From contig NC_044279.2 in the NCBI RefSeq assembly GCF_004027225.2, positions 44,912,744-44,976,743 on the forward strand: DNA of 64,000 nucleotides. The letters are read 5' to 3'. Position numbers and translations under genes: made by a program. The stretch is from Strigops habroptila. Its lineage: Eukaryota; Chordata; Aves; Psittaciformes; Psittacidae. The notes under the pieces were generated by a model, which had not been told where the DNA came from, did no database searches, and saw nothing but the letters and a program-made list of their open reading frames with translations. Of this stretch, positions 51,301 to 62,553 are shown piece after piece; the stretch's first letter is position 1, and each line of letters opens with the position of its first letter.

Positions 51301-54300
51301 CAAAATAATCTTTTTTTCTTTTTTGTTTTTTTTTATCTCTGAGCCTTGTCAGGAATCTAAGAACACAAAGTGGTTTTATTAAAGGGCTAAATTATTCTCA
51401 TTTTGAAAAGCATGCATATATCAGCTGTATATTGGAGTAATGGTTATGGCCAAAAGGGAATTTTTGATAACTAATGCTGATAGTGATGCCAGCTTTTCTT
51501 GTTTTCTTCTCCATTCCTCTCCATTTTCTCTCTATTCCCTCAAAAAATAGTGAAGTGTGGTTAATATGCATAAATCTTGCATACAATGCCTCTTTGTTAG
51601 GAAAGTATTTTAAAGAAACAACCTAACGTTCAGCTAAGTAAACACTGCATACACACTTTTAATTAATGCCTTTAGTGTATAAAAGGCAAATATCTTTGTT
51701 AATGTAATACCTATATTTAACTTTGTACAGCCAGGAAAAGAAGCAACTCCATTTCAGTTAATGGGTAAAGCATGGAAGCCCTTGCCAGTAATAAATAGGA
51801 ATTTGCTATTTGACATTTGGAGATTACTATGTCACCAGTTCCAGTTTAAGAAAAGCAATTTCAATACTCACCACTAAAAGTAATATAATCTGAATGAAAT
51901 AATTGGTAGTGGGAGAACCAAGAAAGCAGCAAAGGCATGAAATGCAGCGAAAGAGGTAGAAGTTAGGTTTTTCACTTTTTTCTGTTGATAATTAAAACTA
52001 AGGCAGGCTGTTGCCACAACTGCTTGGAAAGAACAGTACCAGTGAAAAGTAAAAATTTTTTTTCTCAACATTTTTTAAAAGGGTTTGAAAGTTAAATATC
52101 TCTCTAATAATGGAAGATACTGGAGCAAGCAAATTTGAGACAAACCATGGTGAAATTTCTCTGTTTCTGTCTTTCTGTAGCATTTCTGAATGAGGTCCAT
52201 TGTGGAACACCTAAATACAGTTGGTCTGAATTTTTCAGTCCAGTTACCAAATCAGGAATACATTGTTTACACAGCTCTGTTTAATCTTTTCTCTATCTTC
52301 ATCTAAGCCCGTAGACCTTTGGTTCACATCTCCCAGGCTCATGACTCTTCAGCATCCAGAACTCCTGGGGCTTACAGATCCATAACTTCAGACTCAGCTT
52401 CATCAGACAGCTTGCCCTGAAGCAGGGACTCCATTCCTTTTATCAGGGAATTTTGAAATTACCGGTATTTGTTCTGAACTGGGGAGGAGTATCTAGTTAA
52501 CCACAGGCATCCACCTTAGATTACAGTACTGGGAATTTATCCTGTGGGTTTGACTCATTGTCCTTATTTACACCTGTGAATTTATATTATATTAATTTCT
52601 ATCTGTGTTTTTGTTTGCACCTGTGCAGAATGTCTATGAAATGCTGCCATTCTGGTTCGGTAACAGTTTAGTTTTTCATCGTGTATATCTAACTGGGGGG
52701 TAAGGCTGCAGGGAAGCAGACTTGGTGTATTTAATAAATGAGTTGCCCTAATTTTAGCACTCTCTTATTATTGCCTAAAATTTGAGCAGACAAAAAATAC
52801 TTCAGACACATGAACTTGTTCCTACCAAAATATTTGAATGTTACACATTATTAATAAAAAGCAAAAGAAAAATTGCAACACATGAAATAGTAGGTATTTG
52901 TATTTCCAGATTAACAGAGCAAAACTTCCTTACTGGAAAATGACCCTGCTAAATGTCTGCAATCTTGTCAACAACATAAACAACCAAGTGGGGGATACAG
53001 TAGAGGTAGATGAAGAGGATCTTGTTTCAGGAAGACAGTTTCCTGCTGCTCTGGATGGCTTCAGCTTGGAAGCAATGCTGACAGTATATCAACTTCAAAA
53101 AGTTTGCCACAGCAGAACCTTTCAGCATTGGGAGGTAAACCAAACTGTCACAAATGCATGTTTCAACTGCTGTTAAACTCTCAGGCTCAATTTGTAATTA
53201 TTTTTTTTAAAACCCATACCCATGTGATCCCCATCACATTGCTTGAACTTTTCTTCCATTTTTTATATTCTCTAATACCTCTAATATGCCTCTTATTGAA
53301 AGAGCTGTGAATTAATGTAGTTTCTTATGAGTTGAGTGTCTGTTTCTTATATCAACCCATGGATAAATGAGTTATTCTCAACTATGTGTTTTCCCCACTC
53401 TTCGTAGCCATTCCAAGGAACAAAACAAACACATGAAAGTGAGCTGTATGCCAGAACACAAAAGTAATATCTGTTTAACAGACATGAAATTACTGCAGAT
53501 TTACTGAGGCAGAGTTTCTGAAAACACTTTCAAGGCCCTAAGGCAAACTGGATTCAAGATGCATGGACCACAAGCCCACGTATACATGTAATTTTACCAG
53601 CCAGTCTAGGTTTATCATTGCTAGGAAACCAGCAAGGGAACTCTTAGTTTTTGCTTCTCCACACCTAAAGGCAACCTTGGAAGTTGACATTGTGATTGTA
53701 TGAGGATTGCTGTTCTTAAAAATTGATTGTTTATAGTCCATTTGTGATACTTCAGCGCAATGATCATACAGAAGCGCACTGGGCACAATCCACATGTGTT
53801 GTTACATATTACATTAAAAGCTGCTTTGCAGAGTGAAAAGAGGTATTTTGGTGTCACTACGCACTTTCCAGTAAACCCAATTTCTTCAGCTATTGCAGGT
53901 TCATGGGCAATCTGACTGAATCTTGATCCTCTTTTATTAGCTGAATCACAGCTCTGTATTTACAGGCTTATTCTCAGTCCTTGATATTAGCTGGGGTGGT
54001 CCATATGAAAGACTGCAACATCTTTGAGAACCAGAGTTTTCTGAGGATTCTTTTCATATCTTCATTTATTGCTGAAAAGAAGCTATCATAGAACTCACTA
54101 TATGCACTAACCCATATGACATAATCACAGTTCCTTACTTTACAGTTGCGTCACGTCTTCTGGTGGTTGGGAACAATCACTCCTAACAGTACTGCAAGTG
54201 AAATTAAAAAAAAAATTAAAATATTCCTCTCTCAGCTTAAGCAGTGTAGAGGTTTACAAGACACAATAAAAGAAGGGATAGAGCCAGAGGAAGAAGGCTT

Positions 54301-55300
54301 GGAGAAGGCTTGGAGAAGGCTTGGAGAAGGCTTGAAGAAGGCTTGAAATAAACAATTTATGTAATGAAAGAAGTTCTTGTGATCTTATTCATCCAGGATT
54401 GACTCCAAAGTCTGTTGCAATCATGAGAGTCTTTCCGTTCATTTAAACAGAATTTAGATGAGCACTCATTCATCAAGTAATTGAGTGACAGAGTTTGATT
54501 GCTTAGGGAAATACCAGGATGAGTACAAAAATGTTTTCAGTCTAATGCCTTTCAGCCAGGACTGTACTTGACCATGCAAGAACGTGGTGAGAGAATAGAT
54601 GAAATCTTAACAGATAAAGCAATATGGAATCTGAGCAAAATACTTCAAAAAACTCCAAGTATATCTCAAAATACAGTTATATAAGAAATTCTGATTGATA
54701 AAATATTGGCTTTCTTGTGCTTTATTTCATTTCTTATTTATTACATGTTTTGATTTTTTAGCTGTAGGAAGTCACAGATAAAAATATTGCTCAAAAGCTG
54801 AAACCGGCTAGCAGTGGGTGTTTTAGGAGGTCTTTGGCCAAAATGAGTGATTACAGAGTGACAATCATTAAGAAGTTTTCAGTCAATTTGACTGAAACAT
54901 ACCAGGTTTTCTCTTGAGTCAAAAACAATGACCTTGTTTGTTTTAATGGAATTTAAATACCACATCCATAGGATCCAGCTCATCTTTAGCATGATCTTAG
55001 TTTTGTGTCTCTATTTTTTTTTTTTTCAAACCTGTTGTGGTAAAGATTTTTCTTGGTGGCAGGTGTTAAAATAAAGTGTTATAAAATTTCTAGGAATTTA
55101 TGATCTTCATTACCAAAAAAAGCTGGTAACATGTCTCTTGTTACATCCTATAGTTACTTCAGCAAGATGCTTTTGATCTAGAGAACTCAAGCCAAGACAA
55201 GGAAATAATGAAAAGAAAAAATCCCTATATTCTGAAACGGCAGCTGCATGTGAACAAAGCTAGAAGACCATACATACTCAAGAGAAGTTCATATTACTGA
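42335..55300 (+). CDS. NTS: NTS, neurotensin/neuromedin N preprohormone (complete, 4 coding exons)
   Basis: Join 42,335-42,395, 46,663-46,724, 52,910-53,134 and 55,154-55,300: 495 bases, 164 residues and a TGA stop; the human precursor is 170. All introns are GT-AG and sizes are 4,267, 6,185 and 2,019 bp. Residues 1-20 form a signal peptide; an acidic propeptide follows ([12 protein letters not shown]), then the conserved [14 protein letters not shown] and [18 protein letters not shown] segments. The hormones are near the C terminus: KNPYIL (138-143) and [13 protein letters not shown] (146-158), set off by Lys-Arg pairs at 136-137, 144-145 and 159-160. The precursor is processed in secretory granules of gut N cells and neurons; the peptides act on neurotensin receptors affecting gut motility, feeding and dopamine signalling. 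The peptides match the known chicken neurotensin and LANT-6. Confidence 0.98.
42396..46662 (+). other. NTS: NTS intron 1
   Basis: Phase 1 intron, GTAAGA donor and TTTATTCCCAG acceptor. Apart from the CR1 3' end at 45,466-45,740 and A/T runs (for example 44,726-44,785) I see nothing recognisable. Confidence 0.9.
45466..45740 (+). mobile_element. CR1 LINE 3' end in NTS intron 1
   Basis: GACAGAACAAGGGGAAATGG, ATATAAGGAAGAAGTTC, GTTCAAGGCCAGGCTGGAC, GGAACTAGATGATCTTAAGG and the tail TTCTATGATTCTATGATT match the last 275 bp of the young CR1 at 32,854-33,963. Same orientation as NTS. Confidence 0.93.
46663..46724 (+). CDS. NTS: NTS exon 2
   Basis: Sixty-two bases completing Asp21 and encoding [20 protein letters not shown], the acidic N-terminal propeptide, nearly identical to mammals. 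Acceptor CCCAG/AT, donor AAG/GTAACT, phase 0 at its end. Confidence 0.97.
46725..52909 (+). other. NTS: NTS intron 2
   Basis: Phase 0 intron, GTAACT donor, TGTATTTCCAG acceptor. AT-rich, with a repeated 19-mer at 50,711-50,767 and no recognised transposon. The 154-codon open frame at 50,732-51,196 has no similarity I recognise. Confidence 0.9.
50711..50767 (+). repeat. Direct repeat of 19 bp, period 38
   Basis: ATCAAACAGATGCTATAAA occurs at 50,711-50,729 and again at 50,749-50,767, an exact duplication in NTS intron 2, probably from replication slippage. Confidence 0.9.
52910..53134 (+). CDS. NTS: NTS exon 3: central propeptide
   Basis: Exactly 75 codons (residues 42-116), from [14 protein letters not shown] to [10 protein letters not shown], phase 0 at both ends. 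The segments [14 protein letters not shown] and [18 protein letters not shown] are strongly conserved with mammals. Where mammals carry a basic pair before LPTALDG-like sequence, this protein has [11 protein letters not shown] with a single Arg (residues 81-88). Acceptor TTTCCAG/A, donor GAG/GTAAAC. The open frame simply reads on into the intron and stops at 53,176. Confidence 0.97.
53135..55153 (+). other. NTS: NTS intron 3
   Basis: Phase 0 intron, GTAAAC donor, TCCTATAG acceptor. It contains the 11-bp minisatellite at 54,293-54,347. Confidence 0.9.
54293..54347 (+). repeat. 11-bp minisatellite (GAAGGCTTGGA x5) in NTS intron 3
   Basis: Five back-to-back 11-base units; the last two carry GAA instead of GGA at their end. 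The plus strand is purine-rich. The number of units is probably variable between individuals. A 66-codon open frame crosses it, but no splice evidence or homolog supports coding. Confidence 0.93.
55154..55300 (+). CDS. NTS: NTS exon 4: LANT-6 and neurotensin
   Basis: Forty-eight codons and TGA. After a variable acidic lead ([19 protein letters not shown]) come [25 protein letters not shown] and the tail SSYY. The exon is preceded by TATAG; starting at 55,154 aligns the first residues with the mammalian exon. Both hormones are thus on one exon, as in mammals. Confidence 0.97.
   Translation, partial: LLQQDAFDLENSSQDKEIMKRKNPYILKRQLHVNKARRPYILKRSSYY
55217..55234 (+). other. NTS: LANT-6 (avian neuromedin N) peptide
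   Basis: Encodes KNPYIL between Lys-Arg pairs. The hexapeptide was isolated from chicken intestine as LANT-6; the mammalian counterpart is KIPYIL, so Asn replaces Ile at position 2. The C-terminal PYIL is the receptor-binding end shared with neurotensin. Confidence 0.96.
55241..55279 (+). other. NTS: Neurotensin peptide
   Basis: Encodes [13 protein letters not shown], flanked by Lys-Arg on both sides. The first Gln would cyclise to pyroglutamate. The active C-terminal hexapeptide RRPYIL is the same as in mammals; the N-terminal half has the chicken form (mammals: QLYENKP). Confidence 0.97.
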
Positions 55301-55501
55301 TGCAGCAGAAGAAAACAATGTATATTTAGTTTCTAGGTAACTGTGCATTATGGTTATCTTATTTAAATCTAAAATCATACGTGTGTGGAAATATATTATA
55401 GAAAATCATCAAGTTGATAACATAACTGTGTCTTTTTTGCAATTGCTGTTTTGATTGTGATTTTTTTCCTACTTGAGATTAATTGGACCAATACATTTGC
55501 A

Positions 55502-55507
55502 AATAAA
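55502..55507 (+). terminator. NTS: NTS poly(A) signal AATAAA (proximal)
   Basis: Canonical hexamer about 200 bp after the stop codon. Confidence 0.75.
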
Positions 55508-56061
55508 TCTAGTTTCTAAGCATGATGTATTGTACAAAACGGAGATTTCAACGTATTTCCAATGATATTGTAGTCTTTTCTTATTTTATAAAGCACACCA
55601 ACATAAACGAAGTAAAATTGATACTGTCCATAAACCCCACTGAGAATCTTACAATTTCCTAGTGCAACACCTGAAACATATATACACTTGCAAATTTTTA
55701 TATAATATATTATTCAGAACTACCACAATATTTTATGTATTGGCCAGTTTAATTTTTTAGGGATTAGGTCGAAGGAAGGAAGCAAACACTATCATTTAAC
55801 TATTAAACGGCACTTTCATAATTCATGTTTTAAATAGCCTGCATGTAAATAAATTTTTATTTTTTGACTCCTAAGTTGCCACTGAATATTCATAGTTTAA
55901 GAAAACAACACATAAATGAGACTTTAACAAAATATGCTAGTGAGAACAAACCCTGCTTTAGAGTCTTATGTATCGCTGACTAAACAATGAAAAGGGTTTA
56001 TTAAATCAGTAAAAGAATTTATAGTGTTTACTTAACCAAAAGAATGCTCAGGAAAAAAGAA

Positions 56062-56076
56062 AATAAAAAAAATAAA
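56062..56076 (+). terminator. NTS: NTS poly(A) signal (distal, paired AATAAA)
   Basis: Two AATAAA hexamers (56,062-56,067 and 56,071-56,076) followed by CTGTGCTGTC, a plausible GU-rich downstream element. Use is inferred from mRNA sizes known in rat. Confidence 0.45.
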
Positions 56077-57061
56077 AGCTGATTCATGCTCCTGTGCTGT
56101 CACTGTTAAAGTTAAAATACTAAACTGGTTATATGAGAAACTTGGAAGAGATATTTGAAAGTGGAATTAAAATTAAAACATCTTAAACTACTTACAATTA
56201 AAAGGCATTTCCTTTCCGTCCCTCGCCATATTTGTAATAAAACTAGGCAGTTTCAGGGCTTAAAGACAGTCTTGGAAGCTGATGGAGAGGGAAGCTTCCA
56301 GTATGGAAGAAATTGTTTTCAAGCCATGAGGAATCAAGTGCCACCTGAAAGACATTTTCCAACTCTGTGTCTGTGAGATGTGCGTGAGACTTGGGATCTC
56401 AATGATCCAGGTCCCAGTGTTGACGAAAACAGCTTGAAAGAACTGGGAGTCACAACAACAGTGAAAATAAAGGTCCAAGACCCATGAAGCCTGGATGCCC
56501 AGACCGGGAGGCAAAAAAAGGTCACAGACATTGCTTTTGAAAACCTACCTGTTTTCTGTTTGAGGTATTTCTTCAAAGCAATGTTGTTCCAACAAATTGT
56601 CGGAAAACAAAACAAAACAAAAAACAAAAAACACTCAGAGAATTTCCAAATCCTCTCACAGTCAGATTTTCTGTCAATTATTATTAAACATATACAGGAA
56701 TATGCATAGAAAAAACATACCCATACCAGTGGTTATACCAACTTTGTTACATGGCAGGGATGTTGGGTTTTATTACAGTAAAATGTATTTTAGTATGCAA
56801 AAGTTAATTATATTTCCTTTTCTCAGTGCAAATGTTATTAATGCATTTATTTCTTCAATAGCCACTAAATGCATGTGCTCACAGGATATAGCTGAGCATA
56901 CAGTAATAACTGTAATAATTGTTATAACTTGTGTACAGCAAAGCACTTAAACACATTCGGTCTCAATGTTTTAAATGCTTAATGCGCTTAAGGACTTTGC
57001 TTAAATAAGGTTCTGGTAGATTCATACCTTTTGGTTTTTTATGAAACTGTCATAGAATTAG

Positions 57062-57105
57062 ACTGGAGACACAATATGCTCTCACTGGAGACACAGTATG
57101 CTCTC
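57062..57105 (+). repeat. Tandem duplication of 22 bp
   Basis: ACTGGAGACACAATATGCTC plus TC occurs twice back to back with one A/G difference. Confidence 0.92.
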
Positions 57106-57371
57106 AAGTGGCTAAGAAACATCCCTCTTTCCAACAAACCTACTAGCTCCCTAGTCCTATTATGGATGCTTTAAGTTCTAAATTACTTGTTGGTCTGAAA
57201 TAACAAAGCACAACAGAGTTTATCCCAAAATTCACTGCTAGCAATATACAGGAAAAAAGGAAAGAAACTTCAGATCATGATTTCATAGGGAATATGGAAG
57301 AGTAAGACAAACAAAAATGGGTTGCCATGATATTTTTCTCTTGTGGTGTTCAGTTTAAGAGCATAAGAGCC

Positions 57372-57393
57372 AAAAAAAAAAAAAAAAAAAAAA
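57372..57393 (+). repeat. A22 homopolymer
   Basis: Uninterrupted run of 22 A, with no element body recognised on its left. Confidence 0.9.
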
Positions 57394-59541
57394 GAGTAAG
57401 GTAATGTGGTTGTCATCTGATAGATAATATTAAAATTTTCAAAAACAAACCCACCCTTCAATGTTTCATTTTGGAGGTGATTTAGATATTCAGGGTGATG
57501 GCAGAGGACCTCAAATGATGATGAGTAGCCATTTCACCCTTATGTAATGTTCCACACTGAAGTGAGGTTTATACTGTGACTGTGTACTTGTTCCTTGCAG
57601 TGCAGAGTTAACAGACTAGCCAGACTGACTGGCTGAAAATGGCTTAAAATAACCCATTTCCTTTCAGCACAATGTGAATCCACACAGGGTCAGCTACTGT
57701 GTGTCACTGGAGGAGGCAGCTTGTTCAGTTTTCTCCAGCTTCTGATGGAGGTGTTCAGGAAGCTGCCAAAGAATGTTATCCAAAGCGAAAGACTGTCCTA
57801 ACTAGAGGAGGAAACAATATCCATAACTGTAACATGGTCAGTAAAGATGCAAAAGCCAATCCTGGCATTTCAGCTGGTTGGTCCTTGGTGAAAAGAAAGC
57901 GTAGAAGCATTAAAATGTTAGAAAACACACTTAAACTATATGATTAAAGCAGGTATGCAGACCTGTTAAGGGATATTTTGATGTCTGGGGGACCCTTATT
58001 TTCTAGAAATCCCTTCTCATTTCTAGCTGTGTTTACCTCCTGATGACCTCGCTGCTGTGGAATTGCAGCCTTTCTTTAATCCTCCTTTTTGGATAACAGC
58101 AGGAAAAAAAATAAACAAACTCAAAACCCCCCAAAAAACCCCAACCCCAAACAAACAAAAAATGATGGGCTTATGCATATTTGTCTCTATTTCACACATT
58201 CTTTCAGTGGGATCCTCAGGGTACCTGCCTTGGCCCTAGCTGTGCATTGCCTTCAAAATTAATGCTGTATTTGTAGCAGCAATGGGTGCTGAACAAACTT
58301 CAAGCCAGAGTAGGCTCTTACAGTATGTAAAGATTTCTAAATTCAGACAGCGCTTTTATTTTCTTTTTCATTTTCTTTTTTTCTGAAAGTCATAGGTACC
58401 TTAAATTTAAAATGTTGTTTTGAAGACCATTAACTCAGATTGCTACCTTGGCTTAAAGAACTGCTTCTTGATATGAACAATTTTGTTTTATAAAGGCAAT
58501 TACTAAGACACTTTCTGTCTCTGCAGAGGAGTACATTTTTCCTACCTATTCCATTGCTGATGTTTCTACAAAGTTCATAGCTGAATAATTATACCAATTA
58601 TTCAGAAACTTCATACTTCATTATTTCTCGTACTCCTAAAATATTGGATATTGTCATACAGAGCAATTGCAGAAACTTCTCAGTTATTTCTAATGTAGAA
58701 TTAAATGTAACTGAGATTTAATTTGATTTTATATATTTTTAATAGCTATCATTCACAATATTAACAATGCCCTATACAAGTAAATCCTAGAGAAATTAAT
58801 AATTAGATAATTTCTGATGCATATATTTCTTAGTTTTTCATTAAAAGAAACATAAAATAATAGTTACTGTTCTCAAGGTTAATTGTGGTGATAAAATAAG
58901 TCTTCAGATTTCTTGAGTCTTGCTTGTGGTGTATTACAGAATTTGCTGTTTTCTGTCTTTTATGAGTCGAAACTTTGTTCTGTGTTTTAGGTAGGTGTTT
59001 AATGGCTTTGGTGTGAACAGAGTGCATGAAATGTGAATTTTGTAGATTAAAAAAGGTTTAATTTTGTGAAGTATGATTGTGGCTGTGCCTCATACACTAC
59101 TCCTAACTAACACACAATGGAGACATGACAATTTGGTCTTAATCTTTATGCCTCTTCTCCAAGATTAGTTATCGGTTTGCACTATGCAACATCAAATTGA
59201 AGGTGCAAGCCACCACTATAATACTTGAGTGCAGGAGGGCAGAAAGAGGAGCAGGTTCTTCTGAAATTCCCCAAGGTTCTAGACTGATCATTGAAGTTTT
59301 CCACATCTAAAATACTGCACTGGCTGAAGGCAGTCATAAAACAAGAGTTGCAGAGAACCTGAGAAATAAAGTATACTGACTTCTGTGACATAACTGTGGA
59401 GTCAGAACTTGTACCTTGCTGTCCAGGAAGCAAAGGAAGTAGGGGGAGGGGTTGATCTCCACAAGGAACCTGGGGAATGAGATTTTCATTGCGATCAAAT
59501 TCAAACACTCAAAAGTCATGAATAAGGCTAAGAAAACCTGC

Positions 59542-59578
59542 AAATAAATAAATAGTAAATAGATAAATAAACAAATCA
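59542..59578 (+). repeat. (AAAT)n-type simple repeat
   Basis: Imperfect AAAT and AGAT units over about 37 bp. Confidence 0.85.
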
Positions 59579-61788
59579 ATCTCCCTGACATCTAAATAAA
59601 GTAATAAATAGACATAAAATTATTTTTATTTACTGGAAGGCCAGGGAACATCTGAATCACATTTTTAAGTTTTGTTGACAAGAGGAGCTAAACCATATTT
59701 GCTTTTATACATTGCTACTGAAAATTGACATTCTCATCCAATCTCTTGAATCCAGCAGGTGTCAGATTAAGGCACACAAAAACACAATGTGGATTATCTC
59801 ATTTTAAAACTAGTCAGATCCAGCATTCTTGGATAGGTCTCACAGACCCGATGATCAGACAGTGGATTAGAAAGAGCTTTGTGGCACTTCATTAGCAGGC
59901 AAGCGTTGGCTGGCTGAAGGACTCCTCTGAGGGGGTAATATGGTGAATGGCATCCTGGGAGCCACCCAAGAACTTTTGGAGGAGTGTCAGCTATTAAGAA
60001 ACTTAAAGCCTTCAGAAGCTGTTAGTTGCCCAACTAAGATTTGCTTTTCCCAAGTAGATGGGAGTGTACAGCTGTTGTCTCAGGAGACTCTTCACATCTC
60101 ATACAGAAGGAAAAGATGGGACTATACATAACTGGACTTGAATTAGCAAGGAATAGTATTTGTTTGAGCTCCCAGTGGGCCAAGTACCAATCTGTTTTGT
60201 CACAAAAGATACAGTGCAGTTTTAGTCTGGAACAATTTTCTGTTTTACTCTTGAAGTTCAGTTGTAGGAATGTTTTGCAGTATAAGTTTCTGTTCTGTGT
60301 ACATAAGGGGCTTCCCAGATAGTCTATACATTGCTTTCATAAATGACTGCCAGCAGCCTGAGAACCTCAGTCCAGATGTAGTGTCTAAGCTGCCTAACAG
60401 AATGTGAACAGTATGTGAATGAAAAACTGCTGGGTTTCTACGTCAGTGAATATGATCTTGAGGATAGACTGGAAATATTCTAAAAGACAATCTTGGCATC
60501 ATTATTGCAACTTTTCAGATTCATTATTTAAAAATCCAAGCTGCAGAACAGATTTTTGTAATCCAATATTTTTGAATTTAAGATTCCTCCCTCCTCCCCC
60601 ACCAACATTTAGCTCAAGGTCTAAAATTAATGTGTACACCAGAAAAAAACCCAAAAAACATAACAAAACAGGAGAACAAGTATGTGCATTGTTTTCTTAA
60701 AGAAAGTTGTCACAGAGCAATACAACTTCAGAATCATTTTGTCTGGAATAAATGGTGTGGTTCATCCATTATTATTTTTTTTAAACCATATTGTTTCTAT
60801 GCATTTAAAAACAACTGTTCCTAGAATCTAATATTGCAAAGACTTTTGTTAAGATGTAAAAAATGAGTTTAGTTGATTTAATGTATAATTCCTATGCTTA
60901 AAAAAAATCCTCCTAAAAAAAAGGAGTAAAGATTTCCTCTCTTATAGAAGGTATAAAGAAGGTCTTAGAAATAGTTTACTTACTAGTTCTTGCATGAATG
61001 AAATCTCTTGGTTATTTTTGTGTACTGCAAAATCCTTAGGGTAGTTGTATAACATATATACCACAGTTGTTGTGTTTTGGTATCCTATTTAATGATCTTT
61101 TAAATAAAGAGCTCTTTGGAACAGACAAAGTGCCTTTTGTTCTGTTAAAAAAGAAGGAATAAAAAAAATAACACCACATGGAGCAAAGGTGTATGTATAT
61201 ATGCCCACAAATGAAGAGTTTATTCAAATTATTCTGAATTTTATAGCAAATAAAGCATAAGTTATGGGGATATGTAACTACAGTATACTACGGTACCATG
61301 GTATTTCTGCCGTTTGCTGCAGAAATGACAAGTAAGGACACGAATTTCTAAATTATTGTCTTTATTACGCAGAAGGCACTGAAGTACTAAGATTACAGCT
61401 GGTTTTGAAGCTGAAATCCTTGGTGAATACTGAAGTTCCATTCTCCTCAAAAGCTTCCATTTACTGAAGGCATTTTTTTCATTATAGTGGAGTTATGAGT
61501 TACTATTCCAAGACCCTGTCTATGGAGTATTAGGGAGTTATGAACATTATAATTTTTTTTTTTTTAATAAATATTACATGTAACTCCAGTTTACCTTTGT
61601 GGTTTTACAGATTTCTGTGTTAGACAGATGACCTGAAAGGGGTTGTAATGGAACAAGCAAATAGGAAAGAAAATACAGACAGATGAGGGACTCAATGAGA
61701 AAATATGGGAAGATGTTAACTGGATATTCCTTCTGTCTGACTCCAACCAAACAGCGTCAGACCTGGCTGAGGCATGGGTCATATGTAT

Positions 61789-61848
61789 GGGGAGGGAGGG
61801 AGGGAAGGAGAAAAGAAGGGGAAAGTCAGGGAGAAGGGAGGAAAGGGA
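61789..61848 (+). repeat. Polypurine (GGGA)n-rich tract
   Basis: About 60 bases almost wholly G and A, starting with three GGGA units. Confidence 0.88.
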
Positions 61849-62523
61849 ATCTAATACTAAGTCTTGCTACGTTAGCGTTAGTTGAGGACTAAAATGTACA
61901 TAGGCTGTATGAACTAGAAGATACAGGATATTCTGACAAAAAAAAAAGAGTTCCCAGCAGAGGATACTAAGGGCAACCATCTGGCCTCCATTCCCAACAT
62001 TTCCCTTGAACCAAGAAAAGCAGCCTGAAACTGAGAGGTTTCAAATTTAGAGTTTTTAAGCTGAAAATGGAACAACTAAATAAAGCTGATCAGGAAAAGG
62101 AGAGAGTGGATGACAAGGGTGAGAAATGAAACAAATCACAGTGAGTTCAATCATTCAGTAAGCTGTGCAAAGCCAGGAATGTTGGTACTGAGTAGAGAAG
62201 AAATACAGATTAATGGTTTGGGTTACCAGCACAAATCTGCCCAGCCTTGAGAAGGCTTGTGATTTGAATCTGTATCTTGAGCAAATTAGCACCATTTTCT
62301 CACACTGGCCTCAGAACTAGAAGACATTGCGGTATCCATGCAGGAGGCAAGAAAGACCTTTCAAGGGCTTTGAAAAAGAACAGAAGAAAACTTAGCTCCA
62401 AGGAGAAGGCCTTATCATAAAGCAAAAGCTCATTTCACTCTTGAAATGTAACTAGAAACTTACATTTGTGTCTGTGTAAACATCAATGGATCATACACTG
62501 CTTATCTTCTTTTTTTCCTCCTG

Positions 62524-62553
62524 TTTTGTTTTTTTGTTTGTTTGTTTGTTTTT
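62524..62553 (+). repeat. (TTTG)n simple repeat
   Basis: T run followed by four TTTG units. Confidence 0.9.

Larger units (their letters stand above)
55301..56100 (+). other. NTS: NTS 3' UTR, with alternative ends
   Basis: AT-rich sequence after the stop codon. The first strong AATAAA is at 55,502, so the short mRNA would end near 55,520-55,530 at roughly 0.9 kb before the tail. Further signals are at 55,848 and 56,062/56,071; using the last would give about 1.45 kb. Rat NTS is known to make mRNAs of about 1.0 and 1.5 kb by alternative 3' ends, which fits. Confidence 0.65.

Noticed and set aside
54136..54346. Possible extra NTS exon after TTTACAG
   Set aside because: NTS has four coding exons in other tetrapods, and exons 3 and 4 join in frame without it; the segment includes an A-run and the minisatellite.
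57699..57947. 82-codon plus-strand open frame with a KRKRR motif downstream of NTS
   Set aside because: A single basic cluster is not evidence; no homolog recognised and no promoter or splice signals nearby.
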